Shown: positions 45,663-58,208 of the stretch, in pieces
Layout: each line of letters starts with the position of its first letter
Numbering within the stretch: position 1 is the stretch's first letter
NCBI GenBank assembly: GCA_020746875.1
Contig: JAGTJL010000010.1
Location: 1,674,001 to 1,738,000 of the forward strand
DNA: 64,000 bases
Direction: 5' to 3'
Source: Rhexocercosporidium sp. MPI-PUGE-AT-0058
Lineage: Eukaryota > Ascomycota > Leotiomycetes > Helotiales
The notes under the pieces: generated by a model
Database searches by the model: none
The model's input: the letters and a program-made list of their open reading frames with translations, nothing else
Told to the model about the DNA's origin: nothing
Translations under genes and position numbers: made by a program

Positions 45663-48600
45663 AAAGCTTTATTTCGGATTAGTTTCGGTAATTCTTCGTA
45701 ATTATTATTTTCTTTAAATTCTTATACGAAAATAGCCGTTTATAATGAAATCGGTAGCTAAATCCTTATTAAGATGTAATCGTAAAGCCTTATTAATGCT
45801 TTAAATCAGAGAATAAATAATTATTAATTAACGTTATTATTTTATTATCTCGGAAAGAAATTATAATTTATTATCTTTTAAATAATTATAATCGTCTTTT
45901 TTTAATTCTTAAGCTTTAAGCTATTCGGATAGATTTCAGAATAATCCCGGTTTATTAAAATACGCCGTATAGAAATCTCTTAATTTATAAGGCGATTTTA
46001 TTAAATCGGAAGCATTATATTATTATAAATCGGGATTATAACTTAATTATTTTACCTAATATTTAAATACGTTACGATATAATCTAATATTAAGGATTTC
46101 TTCGATTTCTTATTCTTCCTAACTCTCGATAACTTCCGGAAGAAGTTTCGGCGTCTTTTAATTTAATAAAAAGTCTTTCAGGTTCTTAAAAAAAAATTCT
46201 AATATAAATACGTCGTATATTTAAAAGCTTATAAGTAATTCTAATTTATAAAAATAGTTTATTTTTTTCAGAATCTTGAAAAAGCTTTTTTATTAATTTG
46301 CAAGCTTATAATTAAAATAATAATTTTTAAAATTCTTAATTAATAAAAAAACTTCTTTTCCGACTTCCTAGTCGATAAGCCTCTATTTCTAATCCGTTAC
46401 GCGGGCTATATAATCTTAAATAACTTATATATTTCCTTTAGTAATTTTCTACGCTTATTTTATACGTTAAGTTAGCTTCTTTACGTCGGCGTAATTAAGC
46501 TTTTTTAATAAAATAATAGCCTTAAGCGTCTTCCAGTCCTAGTTATTACGTAATTCCATACCGAATTTGAATTAATACGGAGTTATATTAATAAATTCGT
46601 AAAATAAAGATATTTAAGCTCTATCGATTAAAAGTATTAATTTATTTTAATTATCTTAATAATAAGTAACGAATAATTTAAGCCTTTAATCGATATAGCG
46701 ATTTATAATCTCCGTTTATCTATTCGTTTCTTTATAATAAATTATAAAAAGCTTAATTTTAACGCCGATAATATAATAGAATTTTTTTTAAAAAAAAAAA
46801 ATAAATTAAGCGCTGCGATTAAATATAATTATCTTTGAAATATATCCGAATCGGTAAATTTATTAAATAAATAATTAAATAATATTACGAGCGTCGATAT
46901 CTTAATAATAAGGAATTATAACGGAATCTTTTTCGAGGCGGTTAATAAATATTAAGATTCGGTTAAAACCGTATTTATCTTTTAAAAAATCCTTATAATT
47001 TATATATAAGTGCTATATAAAGTATGCGAGAATAAGTAAAGAATATAAGAACTCTTATTACTTAATTTATTTAGAATAAGAATATTAATAAGCTCTATAA
47101 TTTCTTATATACCGGATGCAGTCCGAACTTATTCCGAACTAATAATACTTAAGAGCAAGGAGCTGATAAGTCTTCTTTTTACTTAAATACGCTATAAACG
47201 GCTAATTATAGGCCTCTCGGATTAGTTTAATATATAGCGGGGTATTCTTTTATATATATAAACAGCTTTTAAAATATAAGAATCTGTTTATTATTATATA
47301 ATTTTTAAATAAAAACTTCTGTTTTTTTATAAAAGACTCGCGGTTATTTTAATAAAGCTTTTTAATAAAGTTAAAAGAAGTTCTAAGTAACTCTAGAATC
47401 GAATCGTTAATAGCGTTTTCTGTTTCTAAGAAAAAAAAATAAAAAAAAATAACGTTAATTATAAATTTATCTATTAATTCCGTATTAATTCTAAAATCAA
47501 GGCGATTAAGCGCAAGTAAGACTTTAAATCGGCTATTTAATTTTACTTTCTTTTAAACTTCTAAGTCTTGCTTTTTCCGGCTAAGAATATCAGCTTTCTG
47601 ATTTTATTTATTTAGCGTATATATAATCTGGAAATTGAAATCAGATAAGAATTCCATCTATCGAGCTTATTTACTTATAAGAACTTTTATTATTATAAAA
47701 TATTTTAAGAATCGGTAATCCGAATATATTCCGAGTCTAGTCCGAATAAATATAAATTCAGGACGCTACTTGTAAAACGATCCTACAATTGTATAAAGTT
47801 CTTTATCGTAAATTTCTTAATTAAGCTTATAGCTATTTAAGACGTAAGAATAGAATCTTAAGAAATATTATAATCCGTTAGCGTATTATTAAGAAATTAC
47901 GTTTATAATTACTTTATCAAAAGTATCGGTTTCTAATCGCGTTAGTAAGTCGGAGTTAAAATAATAAATCTTTTATATAATTAATAATTAATTCTATAAT
48001 TTTTTAAAAGCTTTTTTATACTTTTCCGTTTAATTCTAAGGAACCGTAAGTCGAGTAAGCGTAAAAAAAAGCTTCGCAATAAATCTAAAGTTACGAATAA
48101 ATTATTAATAAAAACCGCAAAAACTTAAAAAAGACTTTATTATTATAATAATCTTTAAGTATTTCTAATTCCGTAATAGCTTTATTTTCTCTGAATTAGC
48201 TTCAATTCTTTTTATAATCACAATATAATCTAAGTATTTAATACGAATAACGTAGAATTTATATTTCTTAATATCAGCTTATAAATCAGCTTTTATAAGC
48301 CGTTTCAGAATTATTTTAACGTATTTTTTATATTCTTTCATCGATTCCGAGTAAATTAAGATATCGTTAAGGTATATTATATAAAAGTCGTTTAAATAAT
48401 CTAATAATACGTCGTTTATATAATATTAATACATGCTTAATCCGTTACAGAATCCAAAGGGTAATACTTTATATTTATAAGTCTTATACTAAGTGCGGAA
48501 GGTCGTATACTCTTCCGATTCAAGGTCTATTCGGATGCGATTAAATACGGCCCGAATATCGAGTTTAATAAATACTTTAGCTTTCGATACGCGAGAAAAA

Positions 48601-51587
48601 AGCTCGTCGATTCTCGGTATAAAATATAAGTCTTTTCGCGTTAGCGTATTCAGACGATAATAATTAATATAAAAACGTAATCTTTTATTACTTTTTTTTA
48701 TAAAAAAAACGGAAAAAGCAAAAGGACTTTAACTCGTTTTAATAAATCCTTTATTAAAGTTTTCCAAAAAGTATTCTTTTAATACTTTTAATTCTTTTAT
48801 TAATTAATAATATAAAAAAAAATAAGAATCAAGTAATAAAGCTTTTAATTAAATCTTATAATCGTAATATTAATAGAATAATAAAACGTTTAATTCCGTT
48901 TTAGAAAATATTTCTTTAAGAAATTAATATTATTTCGGAAGCTTTTCGGCTATAATCCGAAAGATATCCGGATCTTTTTCTTTATATCTTTCCTATAAGA
49001 CTCGGTCTACTTTATAAATACTAGTTATAAAGAACTTAGTATTCTTGCTCTTTATATTAAAATAGAATATATTTGCGCTAATCTTATAAATAAAAAAGGA
49101 AATTTTCTACGGAGTTGCAGCAGATTCCGGAAGACGGCGTAATCGTAGACGAGGCTTCTTTGCCTTTAGTTTTCCGACCTTTAATAATAAGAGTTCCGGA
49201 ATTGTTTCTGGCTCTTATTCTTTAAAAGAATTCTCCGGTAACGTTAATACTTATATATAATTAATAGCGAATTAATAGTATCGTCGTTTCTAATTAATTT
49301 AGTTTATAATTAAATCACGTTAGTTAATATCCAGCTAATAATAATTAATAGTTCTTGCTTTAGCTTTAATAAGAAGCGATAAGACTAGCTTTTTCGTCTA
49401 GCAGAGAGTTCGTAAGTATGCGGAAGGCTATATAAAACGGTTATTAACCGAATCGAGTTTAACGCGAAAGCGTCTTATTTATTTAACGCTAATTATTATA
49501 TTTTAATTTCTCAAGTCAAATACGATAAAAGAGTAATTATATACGCGTCTACTGTTTATTATTAAATAAAAACGCATATAATAAGAAGCGTAGCTTCGTA
49601 CGGAATTCTGGAAATTACGGATTAAGATAATATAAAGAAGAAATAGAATCTTTATTCTTAAAGCTTTCGAAAAGCGCACGAAAAAAGTCCGATTTACGAA
49701 AAAGTAATTGTTTACTTTAGTATCTGCTAAAGCGAAGAATATAACGCTATATTTATTTATACTAATAATATAAGAGATTAAGAATTATTTTCTTCTTATA
49801 AAAGAGTTTAAATTAAGCTTTAATAGATTATATTTACGTAAATTTAAAAAAAAGTTTTTCCTTAAGCTTCTTTATTTTCTTTTATTTATTTTTTAATAAC
49901 TCTTCTTGCTTTTCTTTTAATTCTACGCTTTCTTCCTCGATTCTCTTATTTACGAACTGAACTTTAAGAATCTCAGAGCAATCGCTCTTATAATAATTAA
50001 ATTTATTATAATTATAATATTTAACTAGATTATCGCTTATAAAGATCTAAAGCTTTAGATATATAAAGCTTTAGCGCAATAGAAAAAAAGTAAATTATTA
50101 TTAAAAAATAAAAAAGCGTTAGAATAAAATAAAAGAAAATTAATAAGCGAAAGTAATTCTTTAAGTAAGCGTTTAAATAGAAGAAGTAATTTAACCCGAA
50201 CCGAACGGCTTCCGGATTATATTCGGAGTGCGAGTTAAAATAAAATTTAAATTAAGTATACGATTCCGGCGGTTCTTTAAATCTAGCGAGATAAGATAAG
50301 AAATTATTTTATTATAATTATTCCCTTAAGTTAATTTAATAATAAAAATCTCGTTTTATAACTTAAGAAAAAGCTTTTATTATATATAAAAGAATTATTC
50401 CGATTTAGCGACGTTACTTTAAATAATAGCGTTTTAGAATCTTATTTTAAATTTAATAAAAGTCTTTTTAAAATAAAAATTTATATATAAATCGTAGAAA
50501 ATAAACCGGAACTCGTCCGCTTCGTAATTGATTAAGAAATAAGATTTTAAGAATATAATTATTTTTTTAACAGTTTTAAAAAAATAAATTTCCGAAAAGT
50601 ATTAAAATTCTAAATAAGATCGTATTATTCCGGTAATTAATCTTTAAATAAAAGCACGACGAGCTTTTTCTATTAAGTAAAAATTAGCGTTAACTTTTAA
50701 GTAATCTTAAATTAAAGCACGTTATTATTTAAACGAGAAATCTAAACTATTATTTAATAAAATAATCTTCTTTATTAATTAAATCTTAAGAAGCCGAAAC
50801 GAGCTTGAATAAGCTCCGGGAATAAGAGAAGTATAACTTTTTAACGAACTTTTATTAAATTTTACTAATCGGAGTAAAAGAGAAATAAAAGTTCGTAAGC
50901 GATTTTAAAGTAGTTCAAAAGGCTCGGAAAAAGTAAAGTCTTCTTTAGGATCGTTATTAAATCGTATTAAATTAAGCCGAGAAGTAATAAGAGCTACGAG
51001 TATAACTTTAATTCTAATAAAACTGAATTAGAGTTCTTTTTGCTTATTTACTTAATCTTTAGTTCGATTATTAACGACTTAAAAGAGTTCTTTCAAAACG
51101 TTAAAGTTATTATAATCCGTATTATCTCGAGTTTTATTTTTATTCTTTCGGATAACGATATTAGTTTTAAAAGGCGAAGCAGCAGGTATTTCTGAATTAA
51201 GAGGCGCCCTTAAAGAGATCGTAATAGCTAAAAGACCTAATCTAATAAGTTCTTTAATAATTAATTAAAATATAATAAATCTTAATAAAAACAAATATCT
51301 GACTCGGGGCAGATTCGGGGGGATTTCGTACTTAAATAATAAAATTCCGGGTATAATAAAAACACTTCTTCAAAATTTATCTATAGCAGCTTCTATACGA
51401 AAGGAATTATTTAAAGCGTAATTAGCGAAGATTACTTCAGGCGTTATTAGTTACGAATTACTAAATTAAACCTTAATTCTTAATTATTAAGAAATCTCTA
51501 GAATCTTAACTTTTTAAAATATTAATAATTAAATCTTTAATAAAATATTATAAAGCTGTTTCCGACAGAAGTAATCTTCTTATTTAA

Positions 51588-51845
51588 TATAACGATATTA
51601 GTTAAGAAAGCGGTATAAGAAATATATAATAATACTTTAATTAAAGCTATCGAGAGCTAATAAGTTTAATACAAAAGAAATAAAAAGATAAAAAAAGAAA
51701 GAAGAAGTAAAAAAAGTATAAGTTTATATATATAAGCTCTTCCGAAACTCTTCTAGTATTAGTCCGACTCGGCATGACTTAATTACTTCTAAACCCCTGG
51801 ATTCCCTGACTCGCTGAGAAGCTCCTAAGTGCACTTATCGTCATA
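51588..51845 (-). repeat. LTR of second gypsy family, right copy (5' LTR)
   Basis: 258 bp, direct repeat of the left LTR, with C/T and G/A differences concentrated in its first half. Confidence 0.8.
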
Positions 51846-51846
51846 C

Positions 51847-52260
51847 TAAGTATTTAAAGTCTTAAAAAAATCTCCTTAACAAATTTGGTGTAAAATCGAA
51901 TTTTCTGAATTTTTTAATAACTTTAGCAATTATTATTAGAAATAATTAAAATTGAAATATTATATATATTATATATATAATATTAAGTTTAATAAGTTTG
52001 AAAGTATTTAGATTAGTAATTATTAAATAATTAAGTAATAACCAAATTTTTGTATGAGATTTTATATATTACTTAATAATTTAATAATTACTAATATAAA
52101 TACTTTTAAATTTTAATACTTTAATAATATATATATAATATACTTATATATTAAGTTTTAGCTCTTTAAAATAATAATTACTAAAGTTATTTAAAAATTT
52201 AAAAAAATCGATTTTATACTAAATTTGTTAGCGAGAAATTTTTAAGACTTCAAATGCTTA
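51847..52260. mobile_element. 414-bp foldback element abutting the LTR
   Basis: Two arms of about 190 bp are reverse complements. The left begins TAAGTATTTAAAGTCTTAAAA and the right ends AAGACTTCAAATGCTTA. Both arms share AACAAATTT, TAAAATCGA, TAATAACTTTA and ATTAGTAATTATTAAAT. A short centre separates them. AT-rich and non-coding. Confidence 0.7.
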
Positions 52261-52414
52261 TCTTATAATATTACGTAATATAAAATAAATAAAATTTTGG
52301 AATATTAAAGCCCGAGTAATAAATAATCCAGTTTTTTAATTTTAAGGTTTTTTATTAATAAATAATCTAATTATTAAATATTAGAAATAGTAAGTTTTGG
52401 TGTAAAAGGGTGGC

Positions 52415-52452
52415 CGGAATGTGGGGGTGGCCGGAAAGGGGGTATTAGACGT
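52415..52452. mobile_element. One terminal repeat of a second pogo-type element
   Basis: The reverse complement reads ACGTCTAATACCCCC, then two blocks of TTCCGGCCACCC, the same design as the ends of the 36863-38694 transposon (ACGTCGAGCACCCCCC with two CTTCCGCCCAC blocks). TA follows at 52453. No matching left end was found. Confidence 0.55.
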
Positions 52453-53371
52453 TAGTCGTCAAATTTCCAGGTAAGGAAAGTGCGCGTAGATGCTGGTATT
52501 TTGGGCAAGAGTGTCTTCACGCAGGTGCATCCGTTGTAGGGTCGCTTGAGATTTATTGTTTCGTAGAGTTTTTGTTTGACAAGAGTGCACGCAGCAGCGA
52601 AGAGTTGGAGTGCCTTTTGTTTGCTCAAATGGAAGATTGTCTAGCTTTATTTGCAATATCCCAATTCGGCTCGTAGGAGCTGATGAGTCCGAAAGCTTTT
52701 TCGTGGAATGGGTGGGTACTCAAACTACTTTTCTTGAGAAAAGTGTAGTAAAGCAACATACACGATTTTACTTCATCAGGACCTATTTGCTTACAGGACT
52801 ACTGTGCAACAAACACAGAAGGGTAGAACTAGAAAACTTCAGGCATCAAGGCTGTAAAGCAGTTTCTCGACTTATCGAAAATTCGAGAGCAGGGAAACAA
52901 ACGTTTTGCCTTTGTTACTCGGAATGGTTTTGTAACAGAATATCAGATCTAAGAAACTCAATAGGTTCCAACCAAAGATTTTCAAACAGCACAAGTGATT
53001 GGCCTCCTCGGAGTATTATCCCGAGTCTGGCATTGCGGGCCTTCATTCGTCCGGATCGACGACAACATGTTAGAAATTCTGAAGCGACCCCCTCACGTTT
53101 GGCGAAGTCCACCGCCCTATTTATCAAGCCAGCAACTCTTTAAATATCCGATGGTGTGTAATATTGAGAACTAGCTTTGGTGTAGTCACTTCATTGGATG
53201 ATATATATTGCTCTGAAGCACTAGATAGAGGAGATTAGAAGAGAAACATTTCGGATCTGGGGATCAGTCTTCCTGCTATCTTTGGCAAGTGAACTTTGTA
53301 CAACTTCCTATCAAATCCTTATTTTAGCCTACTGCAAATCAAAGACTGCTCCCACGATAGCCTGCAGTAAA
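52453..53371. other. Region downstream of HET gene
   Basis: About 920 bp. A 177-codon plus-strand frame (52610-53143) lacks an ATG at its start, and an ATG-less reading is unlikely in a fungus. On the minus strand 53127-52915 a 70-residue frame (MINRAVDFAKREGVASEFL.., LRGGQSLVLFENLWLEP) looks protein-like but has no partner exons I can define. Possibly a gene remnant. Confidence 0.35.
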
Positions 53372-55267
53372 TCAATGAATCCTAAACTCCCTAGGCATAT
53401 GTCTCCCCTTCGCAGCCTCCTCCATAGCCTTCCCCTCCATATACCCCTGCACATACGCCTCCCCAACCAACACCACATCATCCTCGCCACCTCCCTTCCT
53501 GCCCCTTAACACAACAGGAAAGTCACAACCCACCAAAACAGCCATACCATCCCCCTTCTTCGCTTTACCGCTCACCAAACAGAAACCCCCACTTTCCATA
53601 ACAGCGAATTTTCTCCCCCTCGCATGCTGCAGAAAACTCTGCTGCCACGCCTTCTCCTGCGGTCCCGCATTCCGCGTATCCTCCTCCCAGAACTGCATTA
53701 TCGCTTTCGTGTTACCTCTCGCTAGCCATTTCTGGCATTGATTCTTGAATTGTGGTAGGTATGTACTTTGCACTGCGCGATTACAGCATAATGTCCGCCA
53801 GAACATATCGACTCTGGCGTCATCATTTGCGCCTTCTAGATGTGGACCAAAGGCGATCTTAGCCCAAGAGTAAAAGGTCTCGTATGCGTGTAGGACGAGA
53901 AATGTGTGATGTCGACCTGGAGCCATCGATTCCCAGGATTCTTGCTTCGTGATATCGGCGCCGACAGCTGTGTCTGCTACAATGGTAAGGGTATCGATCT
54001 GGACCCCTGAAGCGACGAGGACATCGCCTTCGATTTGGATAGACACATCCTTGTCATACACACCGCTAGCGAAGGTGTTGCCTTGCTTGTAGCTGTGATA
54101 TATCCCCTGAAGAGCCATCATATCAGGCCAATACGTCCAATCCGGCACCCAGGACGGCAGCGATCCATCACCCACCCAAGGCGTACTCAAGCAAATCACC
54201 GTCAACGGCCCATACCCCTGCCCAACGTACTTCCCGCACAATCTCACACTCTCAATAAACACCTCCTTCTTATCCATTTCGTAATTAATCCTCCTACACA
54301 AACCCTCCCTTGTCTCGCCCTCCACACTCAAAATCCCCAAGATAGAAAAAATCTTGTCCCTCTCATCCGTACACTTATAATATCGGAAGAAACTCAGATT
54401 TACCCACAGACTCCTGTGTTGACCCTCAGTATTCTTGATATTATTCAGATTCGCGGGGAATAACCCATCGCATACGTTCATGAAACGAGATACCATATCT
54501 GGGCGCCTGTGTTTAGACAGTGCTCCTAGGTTGTGGTAGACGAGATACATGAATTTGAGGACTTCGTCCCAAGTGAGCTCGTCTGCCCCGCAGTAAACGG
54601 ATATGTTTTTACCTGTGACGATCTCTTGCACGATCCACATCCGTCGCCAGTAATCCCGGCGCGTAAAATCGAAAAGTGATTTCCAGATCCCGTCGTTAGA
54701 AGAGTTATTCATGAAGTTTACTAGCCATTCCTCTTCCGCTTCTCGATTGATGAAAGTTTGGAGAGAAATCTGCTTGAGGAAGTCGACGCAGGTTTTGCTC
54801 GTGCTGTCTGCAGGGCCGAGCCAGACTATGACGCGAGAGGAGAGGGCGTAGATGTCGCGCATCATGCGCACCTGGGATGTCTTTTCTGGGACAGAGGTTT
54901 GATTGATGCATAGCGCATCTATCCAAACTATTCGTTCGCGGTCTGGGAGTCGAAGACGATAGAGTGCTATTGATAGGCTGGGTGTTACTGGGAAGGTGAG
55001 GCCGTGGAGTTGAATGTGGGCTTTTGGTGTGGGGGGACCCCAGGTGTATGATAGTGCTTCGTAGGTTGGAGGAGGTGTTGTGAAGAGGGGGACTTGGTGG
55101 AGGGTTATGGAGATAGGGGACGAGGGAGGCCCAGGGGAGATGTGTGCCAGGCGGATGGAGGGGGTGGTGGGGTCGAGACAGCTGTATTGATAGGTGGGTG
55201 CTGGTGGTTCTGATTCGGGTTTGATCTTGGATTTATCTTTTAAAGACTTGAGAATGTTCCAAGGCAT
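53372..55267 (-). CDS. HET-domain (heterokaryon incompatibility) protein
   Basis: An intronless 631-residue protein. The HET domain lies at about residues 68-240: YEALSYTWGPP near 69-79, ERIVWIDALCINQ near 111-123, RMMRDIYALSSRVIVWLGPA near 134-153, then RRDYWRRMWIVQEIV. The C-terminal part has the usual ending of such proteins (GFCLVSGKAKKGD.., VLVGCDFPVVLRG, VLVGEAYVQGYMEG). HET proteins act in allorecognition and can trigger cell death when unlike strains fuse, and most family members have no assigned partner (family knowledge). The start ATG gives MPWNILKSLKDK. It lies next to a transposon island, as these fast-evolving genes often do. Confidence 0.92.
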   Translation of the reverse strand: MPWNILKSLKDKSKIKPESEPPAPTYQYSCLDPTTPSIRLAHISPGPPSSPISITLHQVPLFTTPPPTYEALSYTWGPPTPKAHIQLHGLTFPVTPSLSIALYRLRLPDRERIVWIDALCINQTSVPEKTSQVRMMRDIYALSSRVIVWLGPADSTSKTCVDFLKQISLQTFINREAEEEWLVNFMNNSSNDGIWKSLFDFTRRDYWRRMWIVQEIVTGKNISVYCGADELTWDEVLKFMYLVYHNLGALSKHRRPDMVSRFMNVCDGLFPANLNNIKNTEGQHRSLWVNLSFFRYYKCTDERDKIFSILGILSVEGETREGLCRRINYEMDKKEVFIESVRLCGKYVGQGYGPLTVICLSTPWVGDGSLPSWVPDWTYWPDMMALQGIYHSYKQGNTFASGVYDKDVSIQIEGDVLVASGVQIDTLTIVADTAVGADITKQESWESMAPGRHHTFLVLHAYETFYSWAKIAFGPHLEGANDDARVDMFWRTLCCNRAVQSTYLPQFKNQCQKWLARGNTKAIMQFWEEDTRNAGPQEKAWQQSFLQHARGRKFAVMESGGFCLVSGKAKKGDGMAVLVGCDFPVVLRGRKGGGEDDVVLVGEAYVQGYMEGKAMEEAAKGRHMPREFRIH

Positions 55268-57330
55268 TTTGGGGATGAGTGACTATTTGATCGATGGGTA
55301 GGCTTGTGAACGTTTGATAAAGTGAGTGGTGAAGTGAAGTTAGGTGCGCCACAAACTGCAGCTCCAGCTTGGCAATACGGGATTCTTGTTCTTCAACATT
55401 TGACTGTTTTCAAGAGAATTAAAAATAATTACGAAAACAAAATCAAGAAGCATTGGAAGATATAGGAAGAAATATAAAAAAAAGATAGAGATGAGTGTGA
55501 ACTTACGTTCTAGAGATATCTCCATGGAGGAGCGAGGACTGAATGCTGAATTCTGAAAAGGTATTACTAATTCAACGCCACCACTTACCGTAGATACTGC
55601 TTGAAATAGGGCCAGTGTGATAGAAAGGGAAGAATCACAACTGTCTTGCCAAGCTCATAAGCTTCTTGAGAAGAACGAGAAAGAAGATATATCCAGCACT
55701 CCCTTAGATGTCACACGTGACTCTGTACTGATCCCGCTTCTTCGGGATGTCCGAAGACAGAAGAAAAACGCTCTCGATGTCAAAGAACATTCTTCAAAAA
55801 AGGAGTTGAAAGCAGGAGGAGAACTTTCATCCTGAACGAATTCATCAAATAGAAACAAAATATCTTCCGGCAACAAGACCTTCCAAACAAATCCGAAACG
55901 AATTCTAAATACCCGGTGTATCAAGCACGCAATGGATCGTCCGGGACTCCGGTGATCGTCTCGGAGCCGCAGAAGGATACGTGTCATCCAATTAAACCCA
56001 AGGCTTGTTTTTTCTGATTGACAGGTGATCGTCAGGGGAGAGAATAGATATCCAATGAAACAATTTTGCTTGTTATAAAGGTAAAAAAAAATGAAGCGAA
56101 CTGAGCAAGAGGGGAACAAAGATCTTTGAATTATTGCCGAAAGGACTGGGCTTCACCGCAAGTTGATTAAGCTGAGAAAAGGAGCATGATCTCGATGTGG
56201 TTATTGAGTGATGATCATTCATCGAGAAGCATGAGGTATGCTGACGGAACGCAGGTACATGGCCATGAAAAAGTAATCCGAGCAACTCACACCATCAGCC
56301 GGCGTACGATTCTTACCGATACTCATAGTACTCGTAGTTCGGTGGGTTTTTACGATGAGTTTTCATCTTACTTCGAAGTATATTCGCCTTCAAGGAAGTC
56401 AAATGTCACGTAACGTCACTCTCGTCGCTCATCGCTGTTCTATTGCCGTCTTACCTTGTCTGAGGACACGAAAACCTAGAGAGAGAAAAGTATGCGCACA
56501 GCCACCGACAGCCACTTGATTTTTATTCTTAGAACTCACCTGTTGCGCAGCCCCACTTCACTGTGGCGCGCACCAACCACAGCGCGCAACGGGGGCTCGG
56601 TTCGAACTCGTAAGCGTGCGGCTAAGCTGAGCGATCTCCAGACTATCAAACACCAGTCCCTTCTCCCGCACTTCTCCTATTGCCGGAACCTGTCAATACG
56701 AAGCAGTGGCCCGACGACAAGACGTGAAAGAGACTTCGTGATTACTTCATCGGGAGCATGCAAGCGGTATTCCTCTCGCTAGTTGGTGTTCGGCCAATTC
56801 TCGTTTGCGGTGGGGCAGGCGATACGGGTGGCTGGGAAGCAATTGTGAGTCCGTCTGCTTGCATGTACCCATGGATAGGAGCCATGACGGTGCAGTCAAG
56901 GTAAGGTAAGGAGATATAAACTAGTTTCACCCCTCCCTTCTCCGTTTCAGTGTTCCTCTCAGTCTATATCTCAATTATCATTTCTCTGGTTGCTTTCCTC
57001 GTTTACAAATACAAATACCTCCCCATCACTCGCTTGTCAAAGAAGGAAGAAAGAAGGAAGGAAGAACCAAGAAGATTCTACTATACAACACTGCGCTACT
57101 CTTGCACCAAGGGAAAGGAACTGTCCTCGAACCGGGAAAAGATCCATCAAAGCATCCATCGTATCACATCCGAGACGTTGACGTAATCGCCTCGACCGGA
57201 ATATTTTATCAAAACCACACCACACATACATCAGACGCCTGTCATCGCAACCTTCTCGTTTGCGAAAGAAGGAAAAACCGCAATCCGTCTGCTTTCATTC
57301 GAACACACTACACATTTCAAATTACACACA
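55268..57330. other. Long intergenic region
   Basis: About 2.06 kb of ordinary composition. Open frames up to about 150 codons occur (for example minus 56119-55655) but are low-complexity Ser/Phe/Leu-rich without splice-joined partners. It must contain the HET promoter on the left and the promoter and 5' UTR of the secreted-protein gene on the right. Confidence 0.4.
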
Positions 57331-57577
57331 ATGCTCTTTACAAAGCAAATAGTCGCGCTCGCTATCACGCTGCTGGGCATGTCCTCAATGGTGGCTTCAA
57401 CCCCAGTGCCTTGCACAGACGTACGTTCTCCTTCCCTCGCACAAAAACTGCCTCAAGACTTTCCACTAACAACCCAAACAGAGAATACGAGACCAAGTCC
57501 TCATGGGCAAACTCGATCCTAGCGCTTGCTGCAGTTATGGTGTTTGCAAAGGAGACGTCAATATTCAAGGGGCGTAA
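57331..57577 (+). CDS. Small secreted cysteine-containing protein
   Basis: Two exons (57331-57420 and 57482-57577) with a 61-bp intron (GTACGT donor, CCACTAAC branch site, ACAG acceptor) give 61 residues. The N terminus MLFTKQIVALAITLLGMSSM followed by VASTPVP is a clear signal peptide with likely cleavage near residue 23. The mature peptide of about 38 residues has four cysteines (PCTD, then ACCSYGVCKGD). Such short, secreted, Cys-bearing proteins include effector candidates, but no activity can be assigned. An alternative is retention of the intron, which would give a 63-residue protein without the Cys cluster. Confidence 0.68.
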
Positions 57578-58208
57578 GGCTGGAGTGACCAACACATCAG
57601 TTCCGGTTCGGCATTCGTACATACACACGACAGGCAGGCATATCAACAGCGGGAAAGAGGCTTTCATCACTTGCAACAGGCGGCACAGGACATTTTTGGA
57701 GCATTGGGAATGGAGCGGGTTTGACTATTCGGGATACGGGCGTTCATACCAAGAATGGGACACAGGACTCGTCGACAGCTGACAAGGCGCATGGGACGGA
57801 CACTAGGTTTGGGCTTTTGGATAGCAGCGTGCGTTGAATTTGGGGAGGGGTAGATATGGCAGAAGCCACAAAGAAGCAAGTGAAGTGCAGATAGGTGGAA
57901 AGATCCGGTGTGGATAGTTTGTACATACAAGAGAAGAGGAGGGGGCGTTGGGGTAGTCCGTGAAGCCCAGGTTACACAAGCTCACGAGACGCATGCACAT
58001 ACAGTACGAGATAAGCAAGTAGAAAGCAAGAAGTCTTCTTGAGACATTTCTCCACGAGTATTTCCCTTCCTCGCCTCGTTGTCTGGACCAAGTTTTTAAT
58101 AGTGCATCAAATCGGATGATATCTTGGTCTCGTATTGCGAGTAGGCTATCCATCAAGACTAGCTTATACTACCTGCATTCGTATCTTGGATTCTTGAGCA
58201 GTAGACAC
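57578..58208. other. Convergent intergenic region
   Basis: About 630 bp between the stop codons of the secreted-protein gene and the isochorismatase gene; nothing else supported. Confidence 0.45.

Larger units (their letters stand above)
44191..51845 (-). mobile_element. Complete but RIP-damaged Ty3/gypsy element, second family
   Basis: 7655 bp with LTRs of 260 and 258 bp. On the minus strand around 48760-48120 a reverse transcriptase is legible: DLYFIPRIDELFSRVSKAK, FIKLDIRAVFNRIRI, LPFGFCNGLSMY, INDVLLDYLNDFYIIYLNDI. It lies in Ty3/gypsy order, with YLND replacing YLDD and few stops. Damage is milder than in the 14.5-33.9 kb island, so it is probably younger. No matching 5-bp target duplication is visible at the ends as I place them. 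Confidence 0.82.

Noticed and set aside
52610..53143. 177-codon plus-strand frame
   Set aside because: Opens at GTG rather than ATG, no recognisable domain; fungal nuclear genes rarely start so.
55655..56119. 154-codon minus-strand frame
   Set aside because: Ser/Phe/Leu-rich, no domain, no signal of splicing and no homologous feel; likely chance.
56560..56640. Possible tRNA B-box (GGTTCGAACTC)
   Set aside because: No matching A-box spacing or acceptor stem found on either strand.
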